From JBKPCD01 sp046727175 (GTDB lineage Bacteria > Acidobacteriota > Vicinamibacteria > Vicinamibacterales > 2-12-FULL-66-21), in the NCBI GenBank assembly GCA_046727175.1, contig JBKPCD010000236.1, forward strand, positions 1 to 28,723: a stretch of 28,723 bases of DNA, given 5' to 3'. Numbering within the stretch: position 1 is the stretch's first letter; each line of letters opens with the position of its first letter. The position numbers and the translations under genes are program-made. The notes below the pieces were generated by a model that saw only the letters and a list, made by a program, of their open reading frames with translations, was not told the DNA's origin and ran no database searches. Shown piece after piece: positions 17,901 through 24,895 of the stretch.

Positions 17901-18239
17901 TTACCTCGCACGATCGCCAAATCCGCTTCGCACGTCCGAGGCGGCGCCGGTTGCGGCAGATACCGCCGCGCCCGACGACGCCTCGGGGGAGAAAGCGGTG
18001 GTTCGCTCTTCCACCGCGGCTGCCACATTGGCACGTGCCAGCGCCGACTCGTAGAGGCGAATCCAGGTTTCAGCCGCAGCGGCAAGATCCAGGTTTCTCG
18101 CGAGGAGTCTCTCGTTCTCCTCTTCGAGCCGGGCGTTCTGACGCGTCAGGAGAGCGATTCGCGAGTCGTAGTTCGCGCGGACTCCCGCACTCGTGAGCCT
18201 TCGCATCTCCAGCCAGCTCAACGTCACTGCTGAATCCAT
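17901..18239 (-). CDS. Small coiled-coil protein of unknown function
   Basis: A 112-residue soluble protein. Residues about 20-75 form a long helix with heptad character (RIALLTRQNARLEEENERLL, then LAAAAETWIRLYESALARAN), so it probably dimerises. The C-terminal 35 residues are Ala/Ser/Gly-rich and likely disordered. The start ATG 18239 follows GGAG by 5 bases (GGGAGCCGACATG). I know no named family. It lies 225 bases after the SagB-type gene, with a terminator-like hairpin between them, so it is probably a separate transcription unit. Confidence 0.6.
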   Translation of the reverse strand: MDSAVTLSWLEMRRLTSAGVRANYDSRIALLTRQNARLEEENERLLARNLDLAAAAETWIRLYESALARANVAAAVEERTTAFSPEASSGAAVSAATGAASDVRSGFGDRAR

Positions 18240-18390
18240 GTCGGCTCCCGCTCACCGGCTGTTTTCGCGGCTGCTGCTGGATACAACGGCGTACGCGTGA
18301 GAATCGAACAAAGTCCGCCGATGGGGGGCTCGGGAGCTCGGGGCCTCGGCTGTGGCTGAGCAGGCTATGGTTGACTCGGGTCGCCAGGCT

Positions 18391-18419
18391 GCCCGTCGGA
18401 GTCAATTCGGCCGACGGGC
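18391..18419 (-). terminator. Terminator-like hairpin after the SagB-type gene
   Basis: GCCCGTCGG (18391-18399) and CCGACGGGC (18411-18419) pair perfectly over 9 bases with an 11-base loop, 45 bases downstream of the SagB-type stop. No T-run follows on the minus strand. The remaining gap (18240-18390) shows no other feature. Confidence 0.45.
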
Positions 18420-18464
18420 GGCAAAGCCGAAGGCCGTCGCGCGAAGGCGGCTGTTCAGCTGGAA

Positions 18465-19583
18465 CTAACGCAGAAACCGATTGGGCCTGATCGGCAGCTC
18501 ACCTTTCGGCGTGGGCGCCCATGAGCTTCGAGCAGGCCGCCGTCCCAACCCCGCTGCGTAGAGGACGGTCTCCGCGATGCCGTCGATCCCGAGGTCCGAT
18601 TCGATTCGCGAATCAGCCAGCGCCATCACCGAGAAGGTGGCGAGATTCAGCGCGTTGCCCGCGAGACAAAAGGTCTGACACACGTGACCGGCCTCGATGA
18701 GGGACGCGCGATACGCGCGCGAGTACGGGTATCGCCACAACTGCCGCTTCAGCACGGCGGTGAAAAAAACGAGAGCGGATGCCTTCGCAAAGTAGCCACT
18801 CCCCGGCACGTACGATCGCAGGCGCGCGGAAGCCGGCGGCGCGCCGATGCGCTCGAGCGCGTGACGGCCAGAAGCGTAGTGGTACAGGCCTGGACGCAGT
18901 CCCGTAACATCGCGCGCAACGACGTACAGCTCGATAGGATGACGCGCACCACCTGATGGGGACGTCTTGAATGGAAGTTCTCGCGGACCAACATCAACCC
19001 AGTACTGAACGCCGCCGCTAAGACCGAGCACCGTGGCAAGTTCGTTCAGGCCGATCGGCTTCCCCGAGAATCGCCGCCACGTGCGGCGTGCGAGCACCAC
19101 GCTCGCAAATTCTCCGTCGCGATTCAGACGAGGCAGGTTGATGGTTGCGGCGCCTCGATATCTTTTGAGAGGCGAAGGCATCGGCGATTCGCGTGCGGTC
19201 TCCGCGGCGCGACGCGCGGACTCTGCAGCGGACCAGTAACGCACATCCTTGGTCGCGGCGTGAAAGAAACCGGCCTCGGGATTCCACGGGTCGAGCGCGG
19301 TCATCGCGTTCACGCGCGGATCGTGCGGACGATCGGATAGTTGGAGTAACGATCGAGCCGCGAGCACTCGAAGCAGCCGCGTCAACCAGGGTGAGTCACC
19401 GATTGCCCGGCGGATGTCGTCGAGCGTCTTCCACTCGGCACAGAAATCGAGCACGGTGCAAACGAAGGAATCGACGGGGGCGATGTCATTCGTCGCGTAA
19501 TTGCGAGCGACGAACGAGTCGTTTCGCCAGTACAGTACGAGATGCGGCGCCCGGCGGAACCGCACCGCACGCCGCGACTCCAT
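18465..19583 (-). CDS. SagB-type FMN dehydrogenase with winged-helix-like N-terminal domain
   Basis: The protein has 372 residues. The C-terminal part (about 150-365) is a nitroreductase-fold SagB/ThcOx domain. The phosphate-binding ARRTWRRF lies at 165-172, followed by ELATVLGLSGGVQYW, SPSGGARHPIELYVVA (208-223) and PGLYHYASGRHALERIG (231-247). SPSGGARHP is a hallmark of this family. Members oxidise azolines to azoles in modified peptides, or act on unrelated substrates. Residues about 15-85 (DSFVCTVLDFCAEWKTLDDI to LLRVLAARSLLQL) have the length and pattern of PqqD/RRE-like winged helices that grip leader peptides. The start is one base after the stop of the small Lys-rich protein gene, implying translational coupling. 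No YcaO cyclodehydratase is in the window, so the substrate is open. Confidence 0.83.
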   Translation of the reverse strand: MESRRAVRFRRAPHLVLYWRNDSFVARNYATNDIAPVDSFVCTVLDFCAEWKTLDDIRRAIGDSPWLTRLLRVLAARSLLQLSDRPHDPRVNAMTALDPWNPEAGFFHAATKDVRYWSAAESARRAAETARESPMPSPLKRYRGAATINLPRLNRDGEFASVVLARRTWRRFSGKPIGLNELATVLGLSGGVQYWVDVGPRELPFKTSPSGGARHPIELYVVARDVTGLRPGLYHYASGRHALERIGAPPASARLRSYVPGSGYFAKASALVFFTAVLKRQLWRYPYSRAYRASLIEAGHVCQTFCLAGNALNLATFSVMALADSRIESDLGIDGIAETVLYAAGLGRRPARSSWAPTPKGELPIRPNRFLR

Positions 19584-19584
19584 G

Positions 19585-19848
19585 CTATTCGAGGGGAACG
19601 ATCATGTTGGGGCCGCAGGCTCCGTCGATCTCATCGAGCATTCGGTTGAGGCGCGCCACCGTGTCACGCACCTTGTCGCTTGGCTGCTCTACCGCATTCA
19701 GCATCGCGACATGATCGCGAAGCTTCTTGCGCACGCCGCTCAGCTCGACTTGCTTCGGTTTCGGGGCGGGTTTCTTTGGTTTGCGGGTCTTCTTCTTGGC
19801 GGTTGATGAAGACGCGGACTTCTTCGATCTGCTGCGGGTTTTCGCCAC
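19585..19848 (-). CDS. Small Lys-rich protein coupled to the SagB-type gene; possible precursor peptide
   Basis: An 87-residue protein starting at GTG 19848, which follows AGAGGAG by 7 bases. A GTG two codons earlier is too close to that ribosome site. Residues 1-34 are very basic (SRSKKSASSSTAKKKTRKPK). Residues about 35-76 are probably helical (ELSGVRKKLRDHVAMLNAVE, then VRDTVARLNRMLDEID). It ends in GACGPNMIVPLE with the only cysteine. Stop and next start are TAGCATG, one base apart, so its translation is tied to the SagB-type enzyme. A leader-like helix plus a short Cys/Gly/Pro tail next to an RRE-like dehydrogenase suggests a ribosomally made, modified peptide. The basic N-terminus could equally mean a nucleic-acid-binding or structural protein. 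Confidence 0.72.
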   Translation of the reverse strand: MAKTRSRSKKSASSSTAKKKTRKPKKPAPKPKQVELSGVRKKLRDHVAMLNAVEQPSDKVRDTVARLNRMLDEIDGACGPNMIVPLE

Positions 19849-19971
19849 GAGCACGCTCCTCTTGCAGTAGAAATGGACGAGCGAGTCTAGGCTACGGTGG
19901 AGCTGTCGTCAAGGTCCGAACCGGGTGGCTCCGCCAGCAGTTTGCGACGAGCGGTGGCGTCTGCTGGCAGG

Positions 19972-22623
19972 CTACTCGACACCGATTCGGTGCAGAAGCG
20001 CACCGAACCGTGGAGTTCCTCGAAGCGGATCTGCGTTCGGGTCGACCGCAAGCCAAAGGACTGCAGGATCCCGCTCCGACACGGCCCGCTCGAGCAGGTC
20101 CATCGCCGTCGAGTGATCACCAAGGGCGGCATAGGCGAACGCGAGCACGGGTGCGTTGATGGTCTGTTTTCGTTCGGACGCACCTGCCGTCAGCTTCGAC
20201 AGTCCGTCGCGAGCGAGATCCACGTGCCCGGCGACCGCCTGCAATCGCAGGAGCTGCAGCCGCCATCCGGAGCCGGGTTCGACGGCCATGCCGATCGCCC
20301 GTTGGGTCTCGTCGATGGCTTCCGCGATGCGACCTTGGGCTTCGAAAACTCTGCCTAGCACGAATCTGGCCCTCGCGTAGGTCGGATCCAGATCCAGCGC
20401 CCGCAGCAGCGACTGGGCCGCGGGATCGTAATCGCGCTTGTAATAAAGGATCACCCCCTGCGTCTGGGCCGCGTCCGCTGCCAACGGGTCGAGGTCGACG
20501 GCGGTGCCGCACTCGACCGCTGCTTCATCGAGTCGCCTGGCGGCCGCAAGATACCGGCCGAACTGGGAGCGTGCGTACGTGAAGCTCGGATTCAGTTCTA
20601 TCGCCCGACGATATTCCCTTTCTGCGCCCGCCCAATCCCAGTCGTAATAGAACCGGAGGTCGGCGAGCGCCACGTGCGCATCGGGGAGATCCTCATTCAG
20701 CGCGAGCGCCTTCTGAACTTCCGCGAGCGCAGACGCTCGGGCTTCCGGCTGCGAGATAACCTGATCGAAACCGAGCGCCACGTACGAGCGCGCCGCGCCC
20801 GCGTGCGCACCCGCGTGGGAGGGATCCAGTTGCAGCGTGCGGTTAAACGCATCGAGCGCCAGCCGCGCGCTCTGCGTTCCGTACCGCCCGATGTGGACGC
20901 GGCCCTGAAAGAACGCGGTCTCCGCATCCGCGCTCGTCTGAGTCCGCCGCGCGAGCCGGTTCGACTCGTGAGGCGTCAGCGCGCCGTCCACGGCACGGGT
21001 CACGGCGCGCGCGATGCCGGCCTGCAACGCGAACGTGTCCCCGATCGGCCGTTCGAACGACGTCGACAGGATCGTGCTGTCTGTTCCCGCAGAGATCAGC
21101 CGGACGTTCAGCCTGACGCGAGAAGGCTTGCCAGATCCATCGATCGCAGTGGCCACCGTGCCTTCGAGCAGCGTGTCGACTCCAAGGGCAGCGGCAATCT
21201 CACGCATCGGACGCTTCGTCCCTTTGAACTGCATGACCGATGTTCGCGACGTCACGCGCAACGCGCTGACCTGTCCGAGCGTTCCGATCAGCTCGTCGGT
21301 CAGGCCGTCGACAAACGACGACGGTATCGCCGCCCCGGACAAGTCAGCGAGCGGCAGCACGGCGACACTGGTAATCGCCGGCGGCGCCGTCTGCGGCCGG
21401 TACGTTGCCTTCACCGACCACACGATCAGACCCACGACGACGGCGAACGTCGCGGCAATGGCGCCCATCAATACTGGTCGACCCCTCGACTTCGTCCGGA
21501 ATAGGCCCTTGGGTCGCGCTTCGTCAGCCGGCGCGGCGGCCGGGAGCGCGGTGACTTCCGGCTGAAACCCGTTGGCAGCTTGCCGAAGCTCTGCCTCCAT
21601 TTCCCCCGCGCTCTGGTAGCGGGCCGAAGGGTCGTGCTCGAGTGCGCGTTCGATCACGCGGACGAACACCGCCGGCAGGTCGGGACGCACATCGAGCAGC
21701 CGGCGGGTCTGCCGATTCACGTGCGCGCGCGCCAACTGCTCCATCGTGGTCGCGACGACAGGAAACTCTCCCGTGACCAGATAGAAAAGCAGCACGCCGA
21801 GGCTGTAGAGATCCGTCTGCACGGTCGCTGCCTGTCCGCGGAACAACTCGGGCGCGAGGTACATCGGCGTGCCGACCATTCGCGGTGTTCCGAGCGCCAG
21901 CTTCAATTCTTCGCCCGTGCCGAAGTCCATCAGAACGATGCGGCCGCCGTTCTCGCGCAGAACGTTCTGCGCCTTGACGTCTCGATGCAGAAGACCGACG
22001 CGGTGGACGGCGGCGAGCGCGGCGCACAGATCCTGACCGATGAGCGACGCCTCGCGGGCGCCGAACGGCCCGCGCGTCTTGACGATCTGTTCGAGCGATT
22101 CGCCGCGGATCAACTCCATCCACAGGCCGATCTGCGACTCGTGCCGCTCGGCGCCGTAGACCTGCACGACGTGAGGATGTCGGACCCGCGCAAGCCGGCG
22201 CGCTTCCTCGAGCACACGGGCGTGCGCCCCGCGCGCCGACGCTTCGTGCCGGCGAAGAAGCTTGAGGGCGACTTCGCGGTGCAACTCGGTATCGAAAGCC
22301 CTCGAGACCTTGGCGGACGCGCCCTGGCCGATAGGCTCGAGCAGCACCAGGCGGCCCCACCGGGGCCCCCACGGCGCGGACTTTGCGCCGTGGGGTGGGA
22401 GCCGAGGCCCTTCGGGAACCGGAGCTTCCGTCGCAGGGAACCGCTCGAGTTCTTCGGGGATGCTCCGATAGAGCGAAGCGATGCTTTCAACGAGACGGAG
22501 ATGGCGAACGAGCCGCTTGTCGCGCTCGGCGGCGTGCGATTCGAAGCCGGCCCAGTCGACCGGTACGCCGTCAGCCACGGACTCGGCAACAGCGCTCACC
22601 GCCTGCTGTCGATCAGCGCTCAA
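19972..22623 (-). CDS. Transmembrane Ser/Thr kinase with TolB-like and TPR domains
   Basis: The protein has 883 residues. An 85-residue N-terminal helical region precedes a complete kinase domain (about 92-350): loop GQGASAKV (99-106), Lys121, HRDVKAQN (213-220), DFG (233-235) and APE (257-259). A membrane helix spans about 385-403. A TolB-like domain follows (about 418-560, VAVLPLADLSG and VDGLTDELIGTLG), then TPRs (about 570-883, for example DAHVALADLRFYYDWDWAGA and PTYARARFVLGRVFEAQGR). This layout is common for membrane kinases in Acidobacteria and Myxobacteria, with the C-terminal part sensing outside the cytoplasm. The gene starts inside the end of the ECF sigma gene (11-base overlap), so the two are made together and the sigma factor is the first candidate substrate. 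Confidence 0.92.
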   Translation of the reverse strand: MSADRQQAVSAVAESVADGVPVDWAGFESHAAERDKRLVRHLRLVESIASLYRSIPEELERFPATEAPVPEGPRLPPHGAKSAPWGPRWGRLVLLEPIGQGASAKVSRAFDTELHREVALKLLRRHEASARGAHARVLEEARRLARVRHPHVVQVYGAERHESQIGLWMELIRGESLEQIVKTRGPFGAREASLIGQDLCAALAAVHRVGLLHRDVKAQNVLRENGGRIVLMDFGTGEELKLALGTPRMVGTPMYLAPELFRGQAATVQTDLYSLGVLLFYLVTGEFPVVATTMEQLARAHVNRQTRRLLDVRPDLPAVFVRVIERALEHDPSARYQSAGEMEAELRQAANGFQPEVTALPAAAPADEARPKGLFRTKSRGRPVLMGAIAATFAVVVGLIVWSVKATYRPQTAPPAITSVAVLPLADLSGAAIPSSFVDGLTDELIGTLGQVSALRVTSRTSVMQFKGTKRPMREIAAALGVDTLLEGTVATAIDGSGKPSRVRLNVRLISAGTDSTILSTSFERPIGDTFALQAGIARAVTRAVDGALTPHESNRLARRTQTSADAETAFFQGRVHIGRYGTQSARLALDAFNRTLQLDPSHAGAHAGAARSYVALGFDQVISQPEARASALAEVQKALALNEDLPDAHVALADLRFYYDWDWAGAEREYRRAIELNPSFTYARSQFGRYLAAARRLDEAAVECGTAVDLDPLAADAAQTQGVILYYKRDYDPAAQSLLRALDLDPTYARARFVLGRVFEAQGRIAEAIDETQRAIGMAVEPGSGWRLQLLRLQAVAGHVDLARDGLSKLTAGASERKQTINAPVLAFAYAALGDHSTAMDLLERAVSERDPAVLWLAVDPNADPLRGTPRFGALLHRIGVE

Positions 22624-23218
22624 CGTCCATCTCCTCCGCCAGCCTCACGAGCGCGCGGGACACGGCCATGCGTGCAGCGTCCGATGACGACTTGCCGTAC
22701 ATCTGGGCAATCTGCTGATACGGCTGCTGCATCTCGACACGCGCGACGATGATGTCGCGCTCCTCTGGACGTAATCGCTGCAGCGCGGTCTCGTAACGTT
22801 CCATAGCCTCTCGGCCGATGGCCTCCTCCAGTGGCGATGCGCCAGCGTCCGGATGATAGTCCGCGTCGTCCAGCCCTTCGACGCCTGGATGGCGATGCAC
22901 TCGCCGGACCTCGTCGCGGATCCGGTTCGTCAGCGCCTGACGCAAATACGCCTGCAATGCGCCCTCGTGGCGTGGCTCGAATGCGTCGATCCGCCGCAAC
23001 GTCTGAACGAGGGTCTCCTGGACGAGATCCTCGGTGTCGCGCAGATCGCGCGTCCACTGCGGCAGACGGCCCCGTGCCCATCGTCGTAAGGGAGCTGCGT
23101 GTCGACGGAAGAGATCGTTGAGGGCCTCGTCGTCTCCCTGTCGCGCGCGCCGGAGCAGATCCGCTGTGGACGTCACGTCCGCGGAAGGGAAGAGCTTCGG
23201 ATCATCCATGTCCGCCAC
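22613..23218 (-). CDS. ECF-family RNA polymerase sigma factor
   Basis: A 201-residue sigma factor. Region 2 (about 18-90) includes LFRRHAAPLRRWARGRL and DTEDLVQETLVQTLRRI, the core-binding and -10 recognition helices. Region 4 (about 145-195) has LRPEERDIIVARV and a helix-turn-helix, YQQIAQMYGKSSSDAARMAV, for -35 contacts. The linker between them (HPDAGASPLEEAIG) is typical. The annotated start is GTG 23218; ATG 23209 (MDDPKLF) is an alternative and neither has a convincing ribosome site. Its end overlaps the kinase gene by 11 bases and there is no anti-sigma gene next to it. That is the arrangement of ECF factors controlled by a partner Ser/Thr kinase, where a Thr in region 2.2 is phosphorylated. 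A Thr is present in DTED. Confidence 0.9.
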   Translation of the reverse strand: MADMDDPKLFPSADVTSTADLLRRARQGDDEALNDLFRRHAAPLRRWARGRLPQWTRDLRDTEDLVQETLVQTLRRIDAFEPRHEGALQAYLRQALTNRIRDEVRRVHRHPGVEGLDDADYHPDAGASPLEEAIGREAMERYETALQRLRPEERDIIVARVEMQQPYQQIAQMYGKSSSDAARMAVSRALVRLAEEMDVER

Positions 23219-23227
23219 AGTCTAGGC

Positions 23228-23330
23228 CGGGGGGCATCGCCCCGCCGGACCCGCCAATCGCCGTCGCTGGCGGGGCCCGTCGTCCCGCTCCGCTCCGGCG
23301 GGGCGCGCCGGTGGGGCGCCCAACTGTGGC
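23228..23330. repeat. GC-rich hairpin block upstream of the ECF sigma gene
   Basis: Several short self-complementary units are packed together: GGGGCATCGCCCC near 23233-23245, CCCGCC paired with GGCGGG near 23260-23280, and CCGGCGGGGCGCGCCGG near 23296-23312. The 130 bases after it (to 23479) include an AATAATAATA run at 23343-23352 and no open frame that looks coding. Confidence 0.45.
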
Positions 23331-23479
23331 TATCAATGGCACAAATAATAATACCGGAGGTGCCGCGGCCTGCTTCGCCGAAGCCCGGCGTTGTCACCGG
23401 GCGATGGCAGAAACTCGTCCTGCTTTTGGATCAACGAAAAGGTGAGGGCGACCGAACGAAGACGAGGGGTGAATGCACG

Positions 23480-23501
23480 AAAAGGCGGTCCGGAGACCGC
23501 C
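23480..23501 (-). terminator. Rho-independent terminator of mreB
   Basis: On the minus strand GGCGGTC, loop TCCG and GACCGCC are followed directly by TTTT. This is a classic intrinsic terminator starting 38 bases after the mreB stop. It indicates that mreB ends its transcript here and is not joined to mreC or mreD. Confidence 0.85.
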
Positions 23502-23539
23502 CGTATCGTGAATTCTATCTCGCGGCAGATTACCGGTGG

Positions 23540-24556
23540 CTAATCGTTCGTGACCTTACGGAGGAGAGCGAGATCTGTCAGCATTTTTCCGGCGCCGAGG
23601 ACGACCGAAGTCAGCGGGTTCTCTGCGACGAGTACGGGCAGGCCGGTTTCCTCCCGCAGACGTTTGTCCAGGTTCCTCAGCAGCGCGCCGCCGCCTGTCA
23701 GCACCACACCGCGATCGAAGATGTCGGCGGAAAGCTCGGGTGGCACTCGCTCGAGCGCGTCGCGAACCGCGTGAACGATAGTTCGAATCGGCTCGGCGAG
23801 CGCTTCACGCACTTCGCCATCGGTGATGGTCACCGTCCGAGGCACGCCCTCGAGCAGATGCCGTCCCTTGACTTCCACCGTCAGGGGATGATCGAGTGGC
23901 GCGGCCGAGCCCACTTCACATTTGATCCACTCGGCCGTACGCTCGCCGACGAGGAGGTTGTGGTTGCGACGCATGAACTGCATGATCGCCTCGTCGAGGG
24001 CATTGCCCGCAACGCGAAGCGATCGTCCGTAGACGGTGCCCGCGAGAGAAATCACGGCGATGTCGGTCGTGCCGCCGCCGATGTCGATGATCATGTTGCC
24101 GGCCGCTTCGGTGACCGGCAGACCCGATCCGATCGCAGCCGCCATCGGCTCGTCAACGAGGTACACCTCGCTCGCCTTCACGCGGAAGCCGCTGTCCTTC
24201 ACGGCCCGCCGCTCGACCTGGGTAATCTCCGGGGGAACGCCAATCACCAGTCGCGGCCGCCGCAGGGCTGTGCGGCCCGTCACCTTCCGAACGAAGTGCA
24301 CAAGCATTTTTTCGGCAGCATCGAAGTCTGCGATGACGCCGTCTTTCATCGGCCGCACGGGCTTGATGTTCGCCGGCGTCCGGCCGAGCATCTCGTGCGC
24401 CTCGGTCCCGACCGCTTCGATGGATCCCTTGGCGGTGTTGAACGCCACGATCGAGGGTTCGTTCAGGACAATACCGCGTCCGCGCGCGAACACGCAGGTG
24501 TTCGCGGTCCCGAGATCAATCGCCACGTCGGTCGCGAACGCTGAGAACAAATTCAT
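23540..24556 (-). CDS. mreB: Rod shape-determining protein MreB
   Basis: This is a 338-residue bacterial actin, normal length. Phosphate-1 motif DLGTANT is at 14-20, EPSIVAFN follows, and the phosphate-2 motif is IDIGGGTTDIAV (157-168). The adenosine-contact region VVLTGGGALL and the C-terminal VVLGAGKML are also present. An amphipathic N-terminus (MNLFSAFATD) should bind the inner membrane. MreB polymers guide the elongasome (RodZ, MreC, MreD, RodA and PBP2). The start is ATG 24556 behind GGAG with a 7-base gap. The gene has its own terminator and no mreC or mreD next to it. It may be a second or relocated copy. A hairpin lies just upstream of the ribosome site. Confidence 0.96.
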   Translation of the reverse strand: MNLFSAFATDVAIDLGTANTCVFARGRGIVLNEPSIVAFNTAKGSIEAVGTEAHEMLGRTPANIKPVRPMKDGVIADFDAAEKMLVHFVRKVTGRTALRRPRLVIGVPPEITQVERRAVKDSGFRVKASEVYLVDEPMAAAIGSGLPVTEAAGNMIIDIGGGTTDIAVISLAGTVYGRSLRVAGNALDEAIMQFMRRNHNLLVGERTAEWIKCEVGSAAPLDHPLTVEVKGRHLLEGVPRTVTITDGEVREALAEPIRTIVHAVRDALERVPPELSADIFDRGVVLTGGGALLRNLDKRLREETGLPVLVAENPLTSVVLGAGKMLTDLALLRKVTND

Positions 24557-24579
24557 GTCTGGCTCCGGAGGAACGAGTC

Positions 24580-24611
24580 GGCAGGACGGTTGCGTTGGCT
24601 TCCGTCCTGCC
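24580..24611 (-). promoter_or_regulatory. Hairpin in the mreB leader
   Basis: A perfect 10-base stem: GGCAGGACGG (24580-24589) and CCGTCCTGCC (24602-24611) with a 12-base loop, ending 23 bases before the mreB ATG. Between the stem and ATG the ribosome site itself lies in the small palindrome CTCCGGAG. The leader could thus control access to the ribosome site or protect the 5' end. No promoter in 24612-24824 is convincing, although GGATAA near 24682-24687 on the minus strand is a weak -10 candidate. A 6-7-base stem, GTGCGA/TCGCAC, spans about 24708-24738. Confidence 0.5.
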
Positions 24612-24824
24612 CTCGTCGTGGAGGAGAGGTGCCGTTGCTGACAGGCTCTGAGGCACGAACCGTTCCGTTTTTGCCGAATCCGTTATCCAGCAGATTTTGG
24701 AGAATATGTGCGATTCATGGACAGAACGGGATTCGCACATCGTTCCGACAGGTTACGAATCCGATGGAGAATTACAGTTCTGCGAGGCGGCGGTTCTGAA
24801 CCTGATCTGCGAAGAAGCGAGCCA

Positions 24825-24881
24825 CTAGAATCCAGAAGCTAGAGTGAACCTGCCACGATCGCTCTAACTTCTAACTTCTAG
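24825..24881. repeat. Nested hairpin, copy A of a two-copy family
   Basis: An outer stem CTAGAA/TTCTAG (24825-24830 and 24876-24881) encloses, across 3-base internal loops, AGAAGCTAGAGTGA (24834-24847) paired with TCGCTCTAACTTCT. The core words AGAGTGA, CACGATCGCTCT and CTTCT recur in copy B at 27236-27309. It sits 15 bases past the stop of the secreted propeller-like gene on the minus strand, so it could serve as its terminator. Confidence 0.75.
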
Positions 24882-24895
24882 AGTTTCTGTCTGGG

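Noticed and set aside
23099..24544. 481-codon plus-strand frame
   Set aside because: It is antisense to mreB and the ECF sigma gene.
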